From the NCBI GenBank assembly GCA_025435555.1, contig JAIWWG010000035.1, forward strand, positions 124,001-188,000: a stretch of DNA of 64,000 bases, in the 5' to 3' direction. The stretch comes from Chytriomyces cf. hyalinus JEL632 (lineage: Eukaryota; Chytridiomycota; Chytridiomycetes; Chytridiales; Chytriomycetaceae). Both the position numbers and the translations under genes were made by a program. This document shows positions 21,345-33,569 of the stretch, piece after piece. Numbering within the stretch: position 1 is the stretch's first letter; the number at the start of each line of letters is the position of its first letter. The notes beneath the pieces were generated by a model, which was given only the letters and a program-made list of their open reading frames with translations, made no database searches and was not told the origin of the DNA.

Positions 21345-22680
21345 TCACTTTCCTTTTTTCCCCTTCTTTCCCTTCGCTGCTCCCTTTGCATTCTTTTTCG
21401 CCAACTCATCCATAACATCGTTTAAATCACACACATCTCCGTAAAGCTCCTCTCGCACGCGTTCTGTTATTTCAACCTGCAGCGCTTCGCATTTCTTTGC
21501 AGCCACCAACGGTTTCCTCATCTTGAGCATTTCCAATATCGCTTCACCACCACTCACGCCCACATGATTCCCAGATAAATCCAAAAAATTCAACCCCGTG
21601 TTTTCAGTCGCAAGAATATTACACAGAATCGTAATCGAAGTTTTTGATGGTAATCGTGGAACCGCCGCAGGTGCTGGGTTTGTCCCTGGACGCCCACTGT
21701 TTGTAGGCATGAAGGATATTGGGCCCACATTTTCGTCGGCGCGGTTCTGGATGTTGTTGGCGCTTAAATTGAAGTTTTTCAGGTTTGTGTTGGTTGCAAG
21801 TGATTTCGCAATTGCTGAGAGGCCTTCATCACCAATGAAATTGCCTGAAAGATCGAGGAGCCTGCAAAAATGGCATTGTGGAAGGTAGAGGTAGGGTTAA
21901 AAAAAGTAGACTCAGAACCAGGTTGGATTGAAACTCAACGTCAAGCCGGGGTTCATGGCGATAGTGTACGAAATCGCGTCCGCAGCTCTGGCATCGATAT
22001 CGCAGTACTTCATGCTCAGATTTTTTAAAAGACCGGGACTCGCCGTGTTTTCCCGAATGCCGGTGAAGACCTCCACAGCGCCAGTAGATCCAATGCCGTT
22101 GTGGTCGAGCACCAATGTGGTCAACGTTTTGGACTCTCGGACCAGATTTCGAATATGCGTGGCCATCGGAGGAGTTATTTTACAGTCTATCAGATGCAGC
22201 GTTGTCACTGTCGGATGACGGATGATGAGTTTCGAAAGCGCATCCAATCCACGCGCATCAACTGGGGAAGTCCAAAGATAAAACGCCGCCAATACACTGT
22301 AAGATTCGAAAGTGGAGTACAGTGCCCATACGTCACTTGGCGTGAGCGTATAGTTGGACACGAGAACCTGGAGGATGAGCATGAATGTGTTATTTGTAAA
22401 TCCATCGCGAAAAGGACTACTACGAAACCTTGTCAATATCTTCCAGCGCCTGAATCGACTTGTCAATCCGCTTCACCACGCTTGGAATGGGCTCCGTCAG
22501 AAACTTCTTGCAGTGGATTGGATAGCTCGCCTTGATGCGGTTGAGCGTCTCCTTCCGCAGCTTCGTAGCTTCCTCGTCCACTTCCTGACCCTTCTTCTTT
22601 TTAGCGGACATTTTGCCGTCTTTGCCTCCTTTCTTTTTCTTCTTTCCTCCCGCAGAAGCGGCCTTGGCTTTGGCCGCCAT
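21345..22680 (-). CDS. Ribonuclease-inhibitor-type LRR protein with Lys-rich ends
   Basis: Exons (minus) 22680-22429, 22367-21919 and 21861-21345 give 405 residues. The first 35 residues are very basic (MAAKAKAASAGGKKKKKGGK), a style common in axonemal and basal-body proteins, and the C-terminus mirrors it (KGAAKGKKGKKGK). Between them are RI-type leucine-rich repeats: TTLHLIDCKITPPMATHIRN, TTLVLDHNGIGSTGAVEVF, LLDLSGNFIGDEGLSAIAKS, and FLDLSGNHVGVSGGEAILE. These form a curved binding surface. A flagellar scaffold is a guess from composition and the presence of other possible flagellar genes nearby. The exact family is not recognised. Confidence 0.8.
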
Positions 22681-22878
22681 TTTTTCCTTCGATTTGTTGG
22701 AAAAACTTTTTATTTTCTCAGACACCAAGGCTACCCAGTTTACGTGATTTTAATTGGTGCATTGTTTGACGCTTCGCTCGATGTTTTAAGCACGGGTAAT
22801 TTCTCTGAAGAGGTTGTTTCTCGGCACTTTGCCCAAACTACCTTCCCAAGTTCCTTTGTGTCACAAAACCATCAAATC

Positions 22879-22912
22879 CAAATAAGGGTACATGTCAAAT
22901 AAGGGTACATGT
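22879..22912. repeat. Perfect tandem 17-mer, two copies
   Basis: CAAATAAGGGTACATGT occurs twice without a gap, at 22879-22895 and 22896-22912, in the spacer between the LRR gene and the WD-repeat gene. Confidence 0.9.
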
Positions 22913-23068
22913 GAACGCGTCGTAGCTCACGCTTGTATCTTTTGCTTTTTTCATGTACATACACCTAGGACACCGGCGAGTACGTAATCATCAAGCTGGA
23001 TAAAGGAGACATGAGCGCGTCGAAGGTTACGCTTGTATTATTTTTCTTTTATTTATATACACCTGGGC
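22913..23068. repeat. Diverged direct repeat, about 57 bases at 100-base spacing
   Basis: Copy A (22913-22970) and copy B (23013-23068) share GCGCGTCG-type starts, an ACGCTTGTAT core, a T-rich run and TACACCT, with scattered differences. Probably an old local duplication. The rest of 22681-23099 holds no gene that I can see. Confidence 0.65.
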
Positions 23069-23099
23069 CGCGGAAACTTAATTCGGGTCTCTCGTCGGG

Positions 23100-26000
23100 T
23101 TAATGCCAAGCCCTGCGTGATTCCACTTTCAAATGAACGAGTTTCTTTGGTTTCCGATTTTCAAAGGATTCGCAGACATTGTACGGCCTCACATCGACTA
23201 CGGCGGTGTATGGCGACGCTGTTTCAGGTCGTTTCCTGGAAAGCACCGGTGTAATTTCCCTCAAAGATTCAACCACAAACGCGGACTTGGGCCTTTTGTT
23301 GGTCTTGAGAAATTCAGGGGCCACGTCTGCACGAATCCCTGCCGATAGGGGCCTCAACTGCGACAAAACAGCCTTCATTTGTGCGGTCCTGGGTCGAGAG
23401 TTTTCTAAACGGACTCTGGCGGTGGGTTTTCCTTCCACCAGTGCATTGAGACGGTTTTCTCGGTTTGATATTTCGTTCGTGTGGCTTCCTACTTCGTAAT
23501 CTGTCCATGACTTGAGGTCGTATTCGAAACTTGGAGTGTTCCATTGTGTGGTGTCTTGCGGTATTTGGAGGCGTCTGTACTCTGAAGCGAGGCTGGATGG
23601 CGGGCGGTACATCCCGCCCCAATTGGGTTTGTCGGGGCCGTCTGGAATGAAAAAGGGTCCAGCCAAGTGTTCGAAATAGCTTGGACGACGGGTATGCCGT
23701 GCGTTTGAGCGCTGGTTGGTTTCAGGGATCCGGATTTCGGAAAGTGCGCTCCTCCAAGCTGAGACACACTCACTGACTTCTGCTGCCACAGCAATATCTT
23801 TCTTTTTGAGTTTCTTTTCGAGGATTTCAAGGCGATTCAGTTTCGGTTTCTGGTATTCGCATGCAAAGAAACCAAGCGTTTTCATGACAGCGAGAAGCTT
23901 TGACCGCGTGTCAATGTCTAAATACATGAGGGACTTTTTGGCGGTAGCTCGAACAATCACGTTCGAATCATTCAAACGGATAATGAGAGAGTGGTACACG
24001 CTTCGATGCCGGACTCGAAATGCTGCGAGGTTCGAGCAAATTTGCGCACGAGTTTGCCAAAACTCGCTCGAGTCCAAAACTTCAAGATGAGGCACAACAA
24101 AAATATGAAATGGGTCTGGAATGTCTTTTTTGAATGTCATGTAAATGTACAAGAGCGCTTTGGAGGCCTGGGTTTTGTTGGAATTCATGTTATCCGCGCA
24201 GCTCCGAATGGTTGCACACAAACCTCGCAGCACTCGGACCAATTCCCAGTTTGTAACAGGAGAATCAGCGCTTTTATCACATGCTCCAGGTCGAACGGCT
24301 CGCCCTTGGAAATTAAGATTTTTAGTGACGCATCAGTCGATTCAATATTAACTGCACACCTCAAGTTCTTTAAACCAAAACTGTTCAACGACTTTTTTCA
24401 GTGAAGTTGGAATGCCAATGCCTTGCCTCATTCTCAGCAAGTTCCAAGCATAAGCGGCTGCCTCCATATCGCTGACCCTGTTCATATCCTCCACAATCAT
24501 TTGACCATCATCAGAAAGGTCCGAGGAAACCGTGGAATCAAATTTGGTTTCCGGAACATAGATTGTAGACGGTGGCTGTGGACTCGGTGTTATTTTTACG
24601 TGTACAACTGGTGGCGGAGGCACCACTACAATCGGCTTGGGTCGAGCAGGCTCAGGAGCAGGCTCAGGATCTTGGAATGTAATTTTGACTTCTGGAACAA
24701 CATCGACAAGTTTTGATTTGGGTCTTTGATGTGACTTCTTTGGTTTTACGGATTTTGGTGGTTTGGGTTGCTTCTTTGGAGGGGTTTCTTGCAGATCTCT
24801 TGATCGCGCCAATGCCATCTTCATAACATCAATAAATGATTGAGGTCGAGCAAGGGGTTGATCGGGTTGTGAAGGAGCTAACTGGGGCTTTTTCGGTCGA
24901 CCTTTCTGTGCTGGCGCCTGCGTTTCAGCTTCTGTTTTGTTCTCGATAATCACCGGCGTGATTTCTTCATGATTTGTTCCATCTCCTTCTTCCAACAGTT
25001 CACTGATGTCGAACGCTGGTGGCAGGGAAGATTTTCCGGCGTTTGTATCGGGCTTTTTGACTTCGGTATACTTGACATTTTTTGTCATAGTGTCTGTGGC
25101 CATGTCATCCGTATCATCATCTTGATACCACCACTCAGGCCTTGCAGACGCTTTTCGTGACATAAATGGGTTTTTTGGATCCAGACCATTTTTTGTTTTT
25201 CCTTGCACGGATGGTTCCACCGATTGAGTTTGTGACGGGCGCCTGTTCCGCATCGCAACAACTGAATTCGGCAGCGCAACGCCGGATTTGATGAGCTGGT
25301 TCCGCACTCGATCACGATCTTGCTTTGGTTTGTTGGCAATACGCTTTCTGTTTGGGTTTGATAGAATCTGTTTTTCAATCATTGCCAGCTGCGCACGGTT
25401 CTGCGCGACGGCAGCCTGGATTAATGGGCCGAGTTTGTCTACCAACATTGAAGTCAGTGGAATTTAATGCCAGTTACATCACTGGGCCACTTACTTCCAA
25501 TTATAAATGTGTCTTGGACGGCTTTCCAGTTTGAAGCGTGGTGCAACCGTTTTGCATCCAACTTTGATGCAGTCAACACTGATAAGCAAACTGAAAATGC
25601 CAAATATAAAATGAACAATATCACTTACTTTCCGCCGTCGTGGAGTATCGAGTCCCAAAACCCCAACCGGCAGCAAACTTTGCTCCGAATCCACGCGTCG
25701 CAAGAATATAAAGTCGCCATCTTCAACCAACTCTGGCTCTTCTTGACTTATTTCTTGCCCCTTCACATATGCCCCTTTCATATGAGCAGCGTTATTCCTT
25801 GATGCAACGTATTTTTCTTCAAATAACTCTGCAGTGTTGTGCGCGACGGATTCCATTTCGAGAAACAATCTCCTGTTTCTTCGCTAAACTGATTTTAAGC
25901 CATATTGCTCAAAATGCGCAACCAAACCAAACTCTAACCTTGGCCGTTTCCTGGTCATCAATCTCTCGCTTCCACGTTTCAATCTGAAACTCCATCCGAT

Positions 26001-29000
26001 CATCCAACTTCGTAATCTGGAGACCTTTTGGAATGTGCCAGCGAACGTTTCCATAAATCTCCTTCTGATCCTCATAAAAAATATCCCAAAAGTCTACATT
26101 TGAATCAAAGATGGGAGCCCTTTCGATAAAGTCGTCCTGATAACCGTTTGCATCATGGACAGAGTCACAGTCTAAATCATCTTTCAACATTTGACGCGTT
26201 GCAACTTCGCTTGCTCTCGGATCCTCGGCTTTGAAATCACTCCGCGTACTCAGTTCTATTGCTTTTTTCATGAGAGGGCCTGTGAAGTAGTCTTGAACAC
26301 AGAGGACCGCGATTTGGTCCTGGAGACCGAAGAGAAGATCTCCTCGAATGTTTGCAAACAAAACGCAAGAAATTTGACCCAGCATTTGAATTTCTCTGGG
26401 TAAACATTAATTTGGGAAACGGGTGTTTAACAAGTGTTTGAAGGAATTTTCTAAGGAAATTACCTGAGTAAGCTTCCGCTTAAGTCCCATATTTTTATAG
26501 ATCCGTCTGAATCTGAGCTTGCCCAAATTCCGTACTGCATACTGCATGTGACTGCTGTTAATTTTGCAGGTTTTTTGACGGTGGATGGTCTGGGGAATAG
26601 TTTTCCTGGTTTTTTGAACCCAATGAGCAATAACACATATCATATTCTCATGCAGTCTGACGCTACCATCTTGCGCATAAGAAATGACTCTTAAACGACC
26701 ATTCCAAGGCACAGAGACTGTTTGATTGAATGGATTGATTGACATGGTTTCGTCCAATACTGGCCTTTCAACGCCAAAGTCGTTCGAATGGGCAATGGTT
26801 ACAACCGCCAAGCAATCGAGGCAAATGCTTGGTACTGTCTCGTTCGAGTTGTGCGCGTTGTAGTTGAGACTTGGAGAAACTTTCCACACTTTGATAACGT
26901 CATCTTGTTGGTAAACAGAAGGGCAACCAATGAGCATAGATATCGATCATAGACATTCTCAAAACATTCATTCACCCGTGCCACCAGATATGAGCAAGAG
27001 ATTCAAATGATCAAACTTTAAAGCGGTAATCTGTCCCGAATGTGCTTGAATGATGGCCTCCTGCTTAATCCTATTTTTAGCCGTGGTTACCAAGTTGACC
27101 AATTGCCCGTCTGCCGCTCCTGCCACCAAGAAAAATGCGCAGCCTCCTTTTAGAAATTCGCTGCGACGTTCATTCGAATCTTCGTTCAAGTACGCGGGGT
27201 ATTCATCAACAATGAAATGAATCCCGCACATGCAGTTAATTTGACTATCATGTAATACTGGTTCCCAAACATCGAGAACTTTCATTGGATTGAGCTTGGC
27301 ACTGTATACCACCACGTCGCCATTCGAGTTTCGAGCATATATTTTTTCTGTTTGATTTTTTTTAGTTTTCAGCTGTGATGATAAGTTCGGGCAAGGGTGT
27401 TGCATAAGGGAAATAAGCTCACCTGCAAATGTATCATACTCAAAATCCAGCGTAATGGAGTCCTTATAAATAGGAAACCCGAGAATCAAGAGTTCCCCGG
27501 TAGCTGGACTCAAAAGCTTGAGACTGCCATCCGAAAATGCGGCCAAGAGCCTTGCACTGCGATACTGCGGTCTCGAATACCGTCGGACGAGCAACGGCCT
27601 TGAATTTGAAAATTTAAACTTGTGAACAATCTGGTTCATGCTCCAAGTCTGGATAATGTTTGATCCATGCAGCAAAATTGTTTCCTTTTGAATGAATGAG
27701 AGACCCAAGATTGGAGTGAGTGTGTCCAGACGGTACAAGCATGTCCCGAGGTCAATATTCCACATTCGCACTGTTCCGTCCAAAGAACTCGACAGAATAA
27801 TTGGCGGACGCTTTGACGATGAAGCGTGTCGCTCGAGAAGTTTGACGCTGGTGACTGCCGCGACATGGTGGTCAAACTCGTTTAAAATGCAGTTTTGGCT
27901 GTTCCAGATTTTAATTGTTCCATCCTTCGCCGCAGTGACGAGATACTCGAGAGGCTCGTAAAAGACGCAGCAGGTGATGCTGAGTTTGTGGGCGTTTTTC
28001 ATTGTGTCGAGCAAGGTTCCGTTGTTGGCATCGAAGAAAAACACGGTCGCATCGCAGACAGCAATCACGCGATCAAGAATGCGCTCCCACATTATGAATA
28101 CAATCCATTGGTCAAAGTCAAAGAATGGCTCGGAGATGCTCTTGCGCTCGATGATTTGGTACGCCACAACGTGGTGGTTGGTTGAGCGTTTGATTTCCCA
28201 GAATCGAACAGAGCCAGTTTCTCCGGTAAGCAGGAGGGACTTCGATTCTACAAAGGCCATTCTAAGGATACTTGAAGTTGAATGCTGGGTTTGGCGAACA
28301 TTTCGGAAATCGCTTACGAAAGTATTGGGGCTGGGCAAGACACTTTTGCGAGCTCGTTAAAATGCATATCCAGTATCTGCGAAGGGAGATAGTTTTTGAG
28401 CAAGATTTCGGGTGAACAGAGCCGCGTACCTTCAGTTGCAACTGGTTGCTGAACGTGATGTATACTCGGTACTTTTCAACAATCAGAATGCGATCCATTC
28501 CTACCGCACCACTTCCAACTCCAGATACTACCCCGTTTACAGAAGTAGCTAGCGGCTGTGACTTCTTTAAACTGCTCATTTTGTTTGAAACGTCCACTTT
28601 CAGCGCCACATCAGATCCTCGCCATAACGAAGCGGAATTTGCATCAAGCGCAAGAAGTACTTCTCTCCCAGCGGAGTTATTATTGCCAGTGTGGTTGGGA
28701 TCGTCTTGGGACGGGCCATGTTGAGTTTCATCCGGCGCAGTACCTCGGCTTGACGCGTTTTTTGCATCGCAAGCACGGAGACAATGTATTGCTTGGGCAG
28801 CAGATGGTGGAATGTACATTACGCTTTTGATGGGTGTGTTGTGGTGCGAGTGAATTGTGCGTTCGAGCTGGAATCCGAAGGGGAGAATTGGAGCGCCAAG
28901 CGCATCCATCTGCTGCTCCGCTGTGACTTCATCAGAGTCTCTGGAGGCTGTCGAATCCCCGGACGTCGGTCTCCGAGCCTCAGAATTGGCGGAGTCGCTG

Positions 29001-29347
29001 TTTTGTAGCACCTTCTTCACAAACAAGCCTCGGACGAATTGCCACGGCTGGATGGGGCTGTCAACTACGCCAGCATCTTTCGAAGAATAATTTCTCTTTC
29101 TGTAGTCGTTGGCCAGCTGCTTCTTTCCACTAATGTATCGACGCTCCATGCGCCGCTTCTTGGCTTCCGTGGACTCCTCGTTCGAGTGAGCGAGCATAGG
29201 GTTCAGGTCCTGCTCTGGTTTCCCATTGCGCGTGCCACGAATGGTCTCATCTGAGAGATACTTGATTCTCAGCTTGTCGTCGTGCTCATTCGATGCTGGC
29301 TTGGCGCTGGAGGATCGGACGGGCTGTCTTAGTTTCACTGCAGACAT
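23100..29347 (-). CDS. Giant WD-repeat protein, WDR97/WDR87-like, likely flagellar
   Basis: Twelve exons (minus): 29347-28430, 28376-28318, 28261-27423, 27347-26976, 26903-26667, 26605-26464, 26395-25939, 25883-25629, 25561-25495, 25438-24360, 24304-24224, 24167-23100; 1857 residues. After a 150-residue basic start, WD40 repeats run to about residue 860 ([24 protein letters not shown]), enough for two propellers. An acidic/Pro-Lys-rich linker follows, then a HEAT-like helical domain ([33 protein letters not shown]) and a basic tail with RPRTAQM and RPKSAF motifs. Propellers plus helical C-terminus resemble animal WDR97/WDR87, known from cilia and sperm tails. Introns are 53-75 bases. The join between exons 5 and 6 is the least certain: the chosen donor removes a WD-like segment (DGSVRLHE). 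Confidence 0.8.
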
Positions 29348-29490
29348 GACAAACCGGCGGAATTGTCAGAGCCGCCTCCTTCATTCGTCAAATCCAAGAA
29401 GAGGAGAAATAGTAATTGATGTCATCGATTGGCATCCCACGAGCAAAGGCGCTCATGATATTACTGGCACACGGTTAAAAAGCTCAAAAA
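29348..29490. promoter_or_regulatory. Divergent promoter region
   Basis: 143 bases separate the start codons of the WD-repeat gene (minus) and ETF beta (plus) and must serve both. No recognised factor site stands out. Confidence 0.4.
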
Positions 29491-30745
29491 ATGAAGATTC
29501 TTGTTCCTGTCAAGCGAGTCGTGGACTACGGTGCGTGCCTGCCATCCCCGCCCACGCTCTTCCCTCCCTCGCTTCGCTCTGTCCGAAAACACTCATTGAC
29601 TATTTCCCTGCCTCTCCATCCCAAAACCCAGCCGTCAAGATCCGCGTCACCAACGGCAAAGTCGACACGGCTTCAGTGAAGCACAGCATGAACCCCTTCG
29701 ACGAAATCGCCGTCGAGCAGGCCATCCGTCTCAAGGAAGCCAAGAAGGCCACAGAAATTCTCGCGGTTTCAATTGGCAGCACAAAGGCCCAGGAAACCCT
29801 CAGAACTGCTCTTGCCATGGGTGCGGACAAAGCCTTGCATATCGACACGGGTGATTCTGAAACGCTGCCACTTCAGGTGAGACAGTTATTTTGGCTATTG
29901 TAGTGCGTGTGGTGGTTGGGGTTATTTCTTGGTGGATGTGATGTGCGATTCTTGCACACATTTGTGCCACGCAAGATGAGAGTCGGGTCCGGAACAAGTG
30001 AAAGTGGGGCAACATGAATGGGCAGTCGAGATCAAAGTTGCGCGATCGCGTTTCAAATATCATCGGGGCGCTACGCAAGAGGGACTCCTATTCCCACTGC
30101 AACTGCAACACACTGCTAAAACGAACGTCCGTCAATACCAGGTCGCAAAGATTCTGAAGGCAATCGTCGACAAGGAGAAGCCGGACTTGGTGATTCTCGG
30201 AAAGCAGGCTATTGACGATGACGCCAACCAGACCGGGCAGATGTTGGCGGGTCTTCTTGGTAAGCGACTGACTGCTAATGCTTTATGCAGAATATGCCCA
30301 AGGCTTAATCTTTGTTTTTTTTTTTCCGGAAAGGTTGGCCACAGGCAACTTTTGCCAGCAAAGTCGAACTGGCTGCAGACAACAAGAAGGTCAACGTCGT
30401 CAGAGAAATTGACGGAGGACTGGAGACTGTCTCCTGCGCCGTTCCTGCGATCATCACGGCAGATCTGAGGTATTCTAACCCGTTTTGAAACCCATATTCC
30501 AAGCTTTATTGACACCTCGCAATCCGCAATCAAGGCTGAACGAACCAAGGTACGCCACTCTGCCAAACATCATGAAGGCCAAAAAGAAGCCTTTGGAGAA
30601 ATTGACTCCCAAGGACCTGGGTGTGGACTACGTTGGTAAGCTGACTACGCTCCTCGTGGAAGAGCCACCAAAGCGCTCTGCTGGCATTAAGGTTGAGAGT
30701 GTGGATGAGTTGATCAGCAAGTTGAAGGAGAAGGGACTTATTTGA
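29491..30745 (+). CDS. ETFB: Electron transfer flavoprotein subunit beta
   Basis: Exons 29491-29530, 29632-29876, 30142-30259, 30334-30469 and 30535-30745 give 249 residues, the usual length. The start [13 protein letters not shown] is typical. Further marks are [38 protein letters not shown] (the segment that binds AMP in the family), [12 protein letters not shown] and a Lys-rich C-terminus. ETF beta with ETF alpha carries electrons from mitochondrial acyl-CoA dehydrogenases to ETF-ubiquinone oxidoreductase. There is no cleavable presequence, as is usual for this subunit. The next start codon lies only 66 bases past the stop. Confidence 0.95.
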
Positions 30746-30811
30746 GCATTGTGCGATTTAAGCAACGCTTTGCTCGTTGGAGACCGTCTTCACAAAAACA
30801 TTTTTTAAAAA

Positions 30812-31573
30812 ATGGAGACAATTTTATTGCATGGACACAGCCTCGCTCTGGATCGGTCACGGCACCGAATACAGTTTGGCACAGTGACTGCGTCCGAATC
30901 GCATACTCCGCAACAGTTGCTGCCCTTCGACGCGCCCGTCTCGGCTATGGCCGTTCTTGAGACAAAGCCGCTTTCTCTCGTTGCAGTTGGGCTCGAAAAC
31001 ACGCAGCTGCACATTGCCTCAACCGCGGAGCCACATCGCAGCCAATGTCTCGGGTCATTATCGCCTCTTGAATGGCCTGTATCCATCGCATTCTTGCAAT
31101 CTGAATCTATCCTTGCCGTGCTGTTGAGCTCGGGCTCAGTGAAACTGTACAGGCTCATTTGCAGTGACTGGAACAATCCGTTTGACGCCATGCAGCTGGT
31201 GGACTGCTCGGACAGCTCAAATTTGGGAAGGACTTACGAACTTGGCACAAAACGACCGCTGACGGCTGCCGCTCCCGTGCCACCGGCTCAAAGAGCAAAT
31301 ACTTTAAAAGCTGAGAGGAGGTTCCATGTTTTCCAACATGCTCTTCATGTTGCGTCTGGCGAAGTTGCGAGGTTTTACTCCTCTGACGTCATATACCCTC
31401 AAGTGTCCCCTCCGTCTCCAAAGAGGCCGAGGGCCCTTGCAAACGCCGGTGCCAACACCAACATGGGTGCTGGGAACTCAAAGAAAGCGAAGCTGCCCGT
31501 GACGGCAAAGCGTTCGGCCGCAGCAGCCGAGTTGGAAGAGGGCGAGGAGGAGGACGGTGAGATTATGGAGTGA
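30812..31573 (+). CDS. Unrecognised protein with beta-rich N-terminus and acidic tail
   Basis: Single exon of 253 residues. The N-terminal 130 residues show repeated beta-strand patterns (VSAMAVLETKPLSLVAVGLE, WPVSIAFLQSESILAVLLSS, GSVKLYRL) like the blades of a WD-type propeller, but too few for a full ring. Residues about 200-253 hold PKRPRA, KKAK and AKRSAAAAELEEGEEEDGEIME, a basic-then-acidic tail typical of nuclear or nucleolar proteins. It could be a partner of a ribosome-assembly or RNA-modification factor (TRM82/WDR4 is one WD precedent), but I cannot assign it. The start is the first ATG after ETF beta. Confidence 0.65.
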   Translation: METILLHGHSLALDRSRHRIQFGTVTASESHTPQQLLPFDAPVSAMAVLETKPLSLVAVGLENTQLHIASTAEPHRSQCLGSLSPLEWPVSIAFLQSESILAVLLSSGSVKLYRLICSDWNNPFDAMQLVDCSDSSNLGRTYELGTKRPLTAAAPVPPAQRANTLKAERRFHVFQHALHVASGEVARFYSSDVIYPQVSPPSPKRPRALANAGANTNMGAGNSKKAKLPVTAKRSAAAAELEEGEEEDGEIME

Positions 31574-31790
31574 TGGCCGATAACGCGTTGCGGACAATTG
31601 GGTAGAATTAGATCACGTTGTTTGTGAAAATTCAGGCTGAAAGATAAGGCTGCGAGACCCCAGTTTTGCCTGTTTGCGGGGAACAACGAGGGAAAAATGT
31701 TAGGAAAACCGCATTCATAAATCAGACCACCAAAAGCAAACGTTATCGCTTAATTTGTCCCAGAACCAGCGACACTCCCACGACAACAAC

Positions 31791-33113
31791 ATGGCCATCT
31801 CATCATCAGACACCGATCCTAACGCGCCCCTTCAGAAGAAGCCCATCTCATTCCGCAACCTGCTGATAGGCGCCAGTCTCAATATGTTTGAGGTTTGTCT
31901 CAATATGTGCCTGCTTGCATGCATCTGCTCACACGCCTGTCTCGGACTGCGCTCTTCTTGTCAGGTCACCACGCTGGGACAGCCGTTTGAAGTCATCAAG
32001 ACCCAAATGGCGGCATCTCGCGGCCAATCCATGGCTGCATCAGTTGCAACTGTCTGGTCTCGTGGAGGTGTCTTTGGATTCTACCAGGGTCTGATTCCGT
32101 GGGGTAAAAGCATGACCTTTGTTTCAAATTGCCGAGGTTGTTGTCCTTGGTTTTTTAACTCCAATGTGCAGCATGGATCGAGGCTGGAACAAAGGGCGCC
32201 GTGTTGATGTTTGCTGTCTCTGAACTCGAGTATCAGTTCCGACTGCTCGGATGCTCTGTTCCTGTCGCTGGTATTTTTGGAGGCATGGGTGCAGGTGCGC
32301 GGGTGTGATGGTGTCGGTTTGATTTATATTCAAATTGGTGGCGCATCATCTTTTGCAGGTGTTGCGCAAGCTTACACGACGATGGGATTCTGCACCTTCA
32401 TGAAGGTAAATATCGCTCCTTATATCTGTTCTCCTGAAAATCAGCGCAGGCCGCCAAATTGGATGGCCAATTTGTTTTTACCAAGCACTTGACGGGGCAA
32501 TGAGCAACTTTTTCGCATTATGCATGCTATTCTAACCACTCAAATCTTCATTCTTTTTACACAGACTGTCGAAGTTACGCGGCACAAGGAAGCCGGTGCA
32601 GCTGCTAAAAGCACTATCCAAGTTGCCTCCGAAATCTTCAAACGTGAAGGTTTTGCCGGAATCAACAAGGGTGTCAACGCCGTTGCGCTCAGACAAATGA
32701 CCAACTGGGGGTCGAGATTCGGACTCTCGCGTATTGCGGAAGACGTGATTCGCGGCAAAGATAAGACACGAAAGCTGACCGACTTAGAAAAGGTTGCGGC
32801 AAGTACTTTGGGTGGAGCGTTGAGTACGTGGAATCAGCCCATCGAAGTTATTCGTGTCGAGATGCAGTCGCAGTTAAAGACGGTTGGTAGGCCAGAGAAA
32901 ATGACCATTGCCGCGGCGGCGGGTTGGATTTACAAACAGAGCGGCTTCCTTGGATTCTACCGCGGTGTGACTCCTCGTATTTGCTTGGGAATGTGGCAGA
33001 CGATTTGTATGGTGGCATTTGGTGACAAGGTTCGTGATCTCTGTTTTTTTTTTGTGGGATTTTGAAACTGAATTCATTTCCAAAACTAGGTGAAAGCACA
33101 CTTTGCCAAGTAA
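31791..33113 (+). CDS. YHM2: Mitochondrial carrier protein, YHM2-like
   Basis: Exons 31791-31892, 31965-32103, 32172-32294, 32359-32405, 32565-33029 and 33090-33113 give 299 residues, right for a three-repeat carrier. The repeats begin GQPFEVIKTQ and NQPIEVIRVEM, variants of the Px[DE]xx[KR] signature; the middle repeat is degenerate. GFYQGLIPWAWIEAG and GFLGFYRGVTPR are typical repeat ends. The TTLGQPFEVIKTQMAA segment is that of Yhm2, the yeast citrate/2-oxoglutarate carrier of the inner mitochondrial membrane, also linked to mtDNA maintenance. Substrate assignment rests on this resemblance. The last exon encodes only VKAHFAK. Confidence 0.88.
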
Positions 33114-33569
33114 TTTATCGAACGATTTGAACTGTGCAGGTTCATCGTTCTTGTTTTGCAGTGACGAATTTGCTGGTGATCATGGGTTGCCTCGTTTCTT
33201 CGGAGAGGACAATGCTTCAATAAAAAACGGGCATGCTGATGATCCTGGGCTTCAAACTTTTCATGCTTTTTCGTTGCTTGAAAAGTCGCGTTTGTCCGAT
33301 TGTCTGTTGAAATGGAAGCCAACACGGCAAACTCCGTTTATTTGGGCCAACCAAAGTTTCGGAAAGCTTGGAATTCTTGGACGGAGCTCTTGAGATGTAA
33401 CAGGGAGCGAATAAGCACCTTCATGCGAACTGAGTCGGCATATTTGCGAGCAGCGGTTTCTGCAGTTTCAAACTCAAAAGATAGGAGATGCTTATGAGCA
33501 AGTTCCTCTGCATATTACCCACACTTCGCATTTATTTATTTTATAGTTTAAACAGAGAAAGAAGACAAA
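33114..33569. other. Convergent intergenic region, nothing recognised
   Basis: About 456 bases between the stop codons of the carrier (plus) and the chitinase (minus). Open frames on both strands are short and do not look like proteins. Confidence 0.5.
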
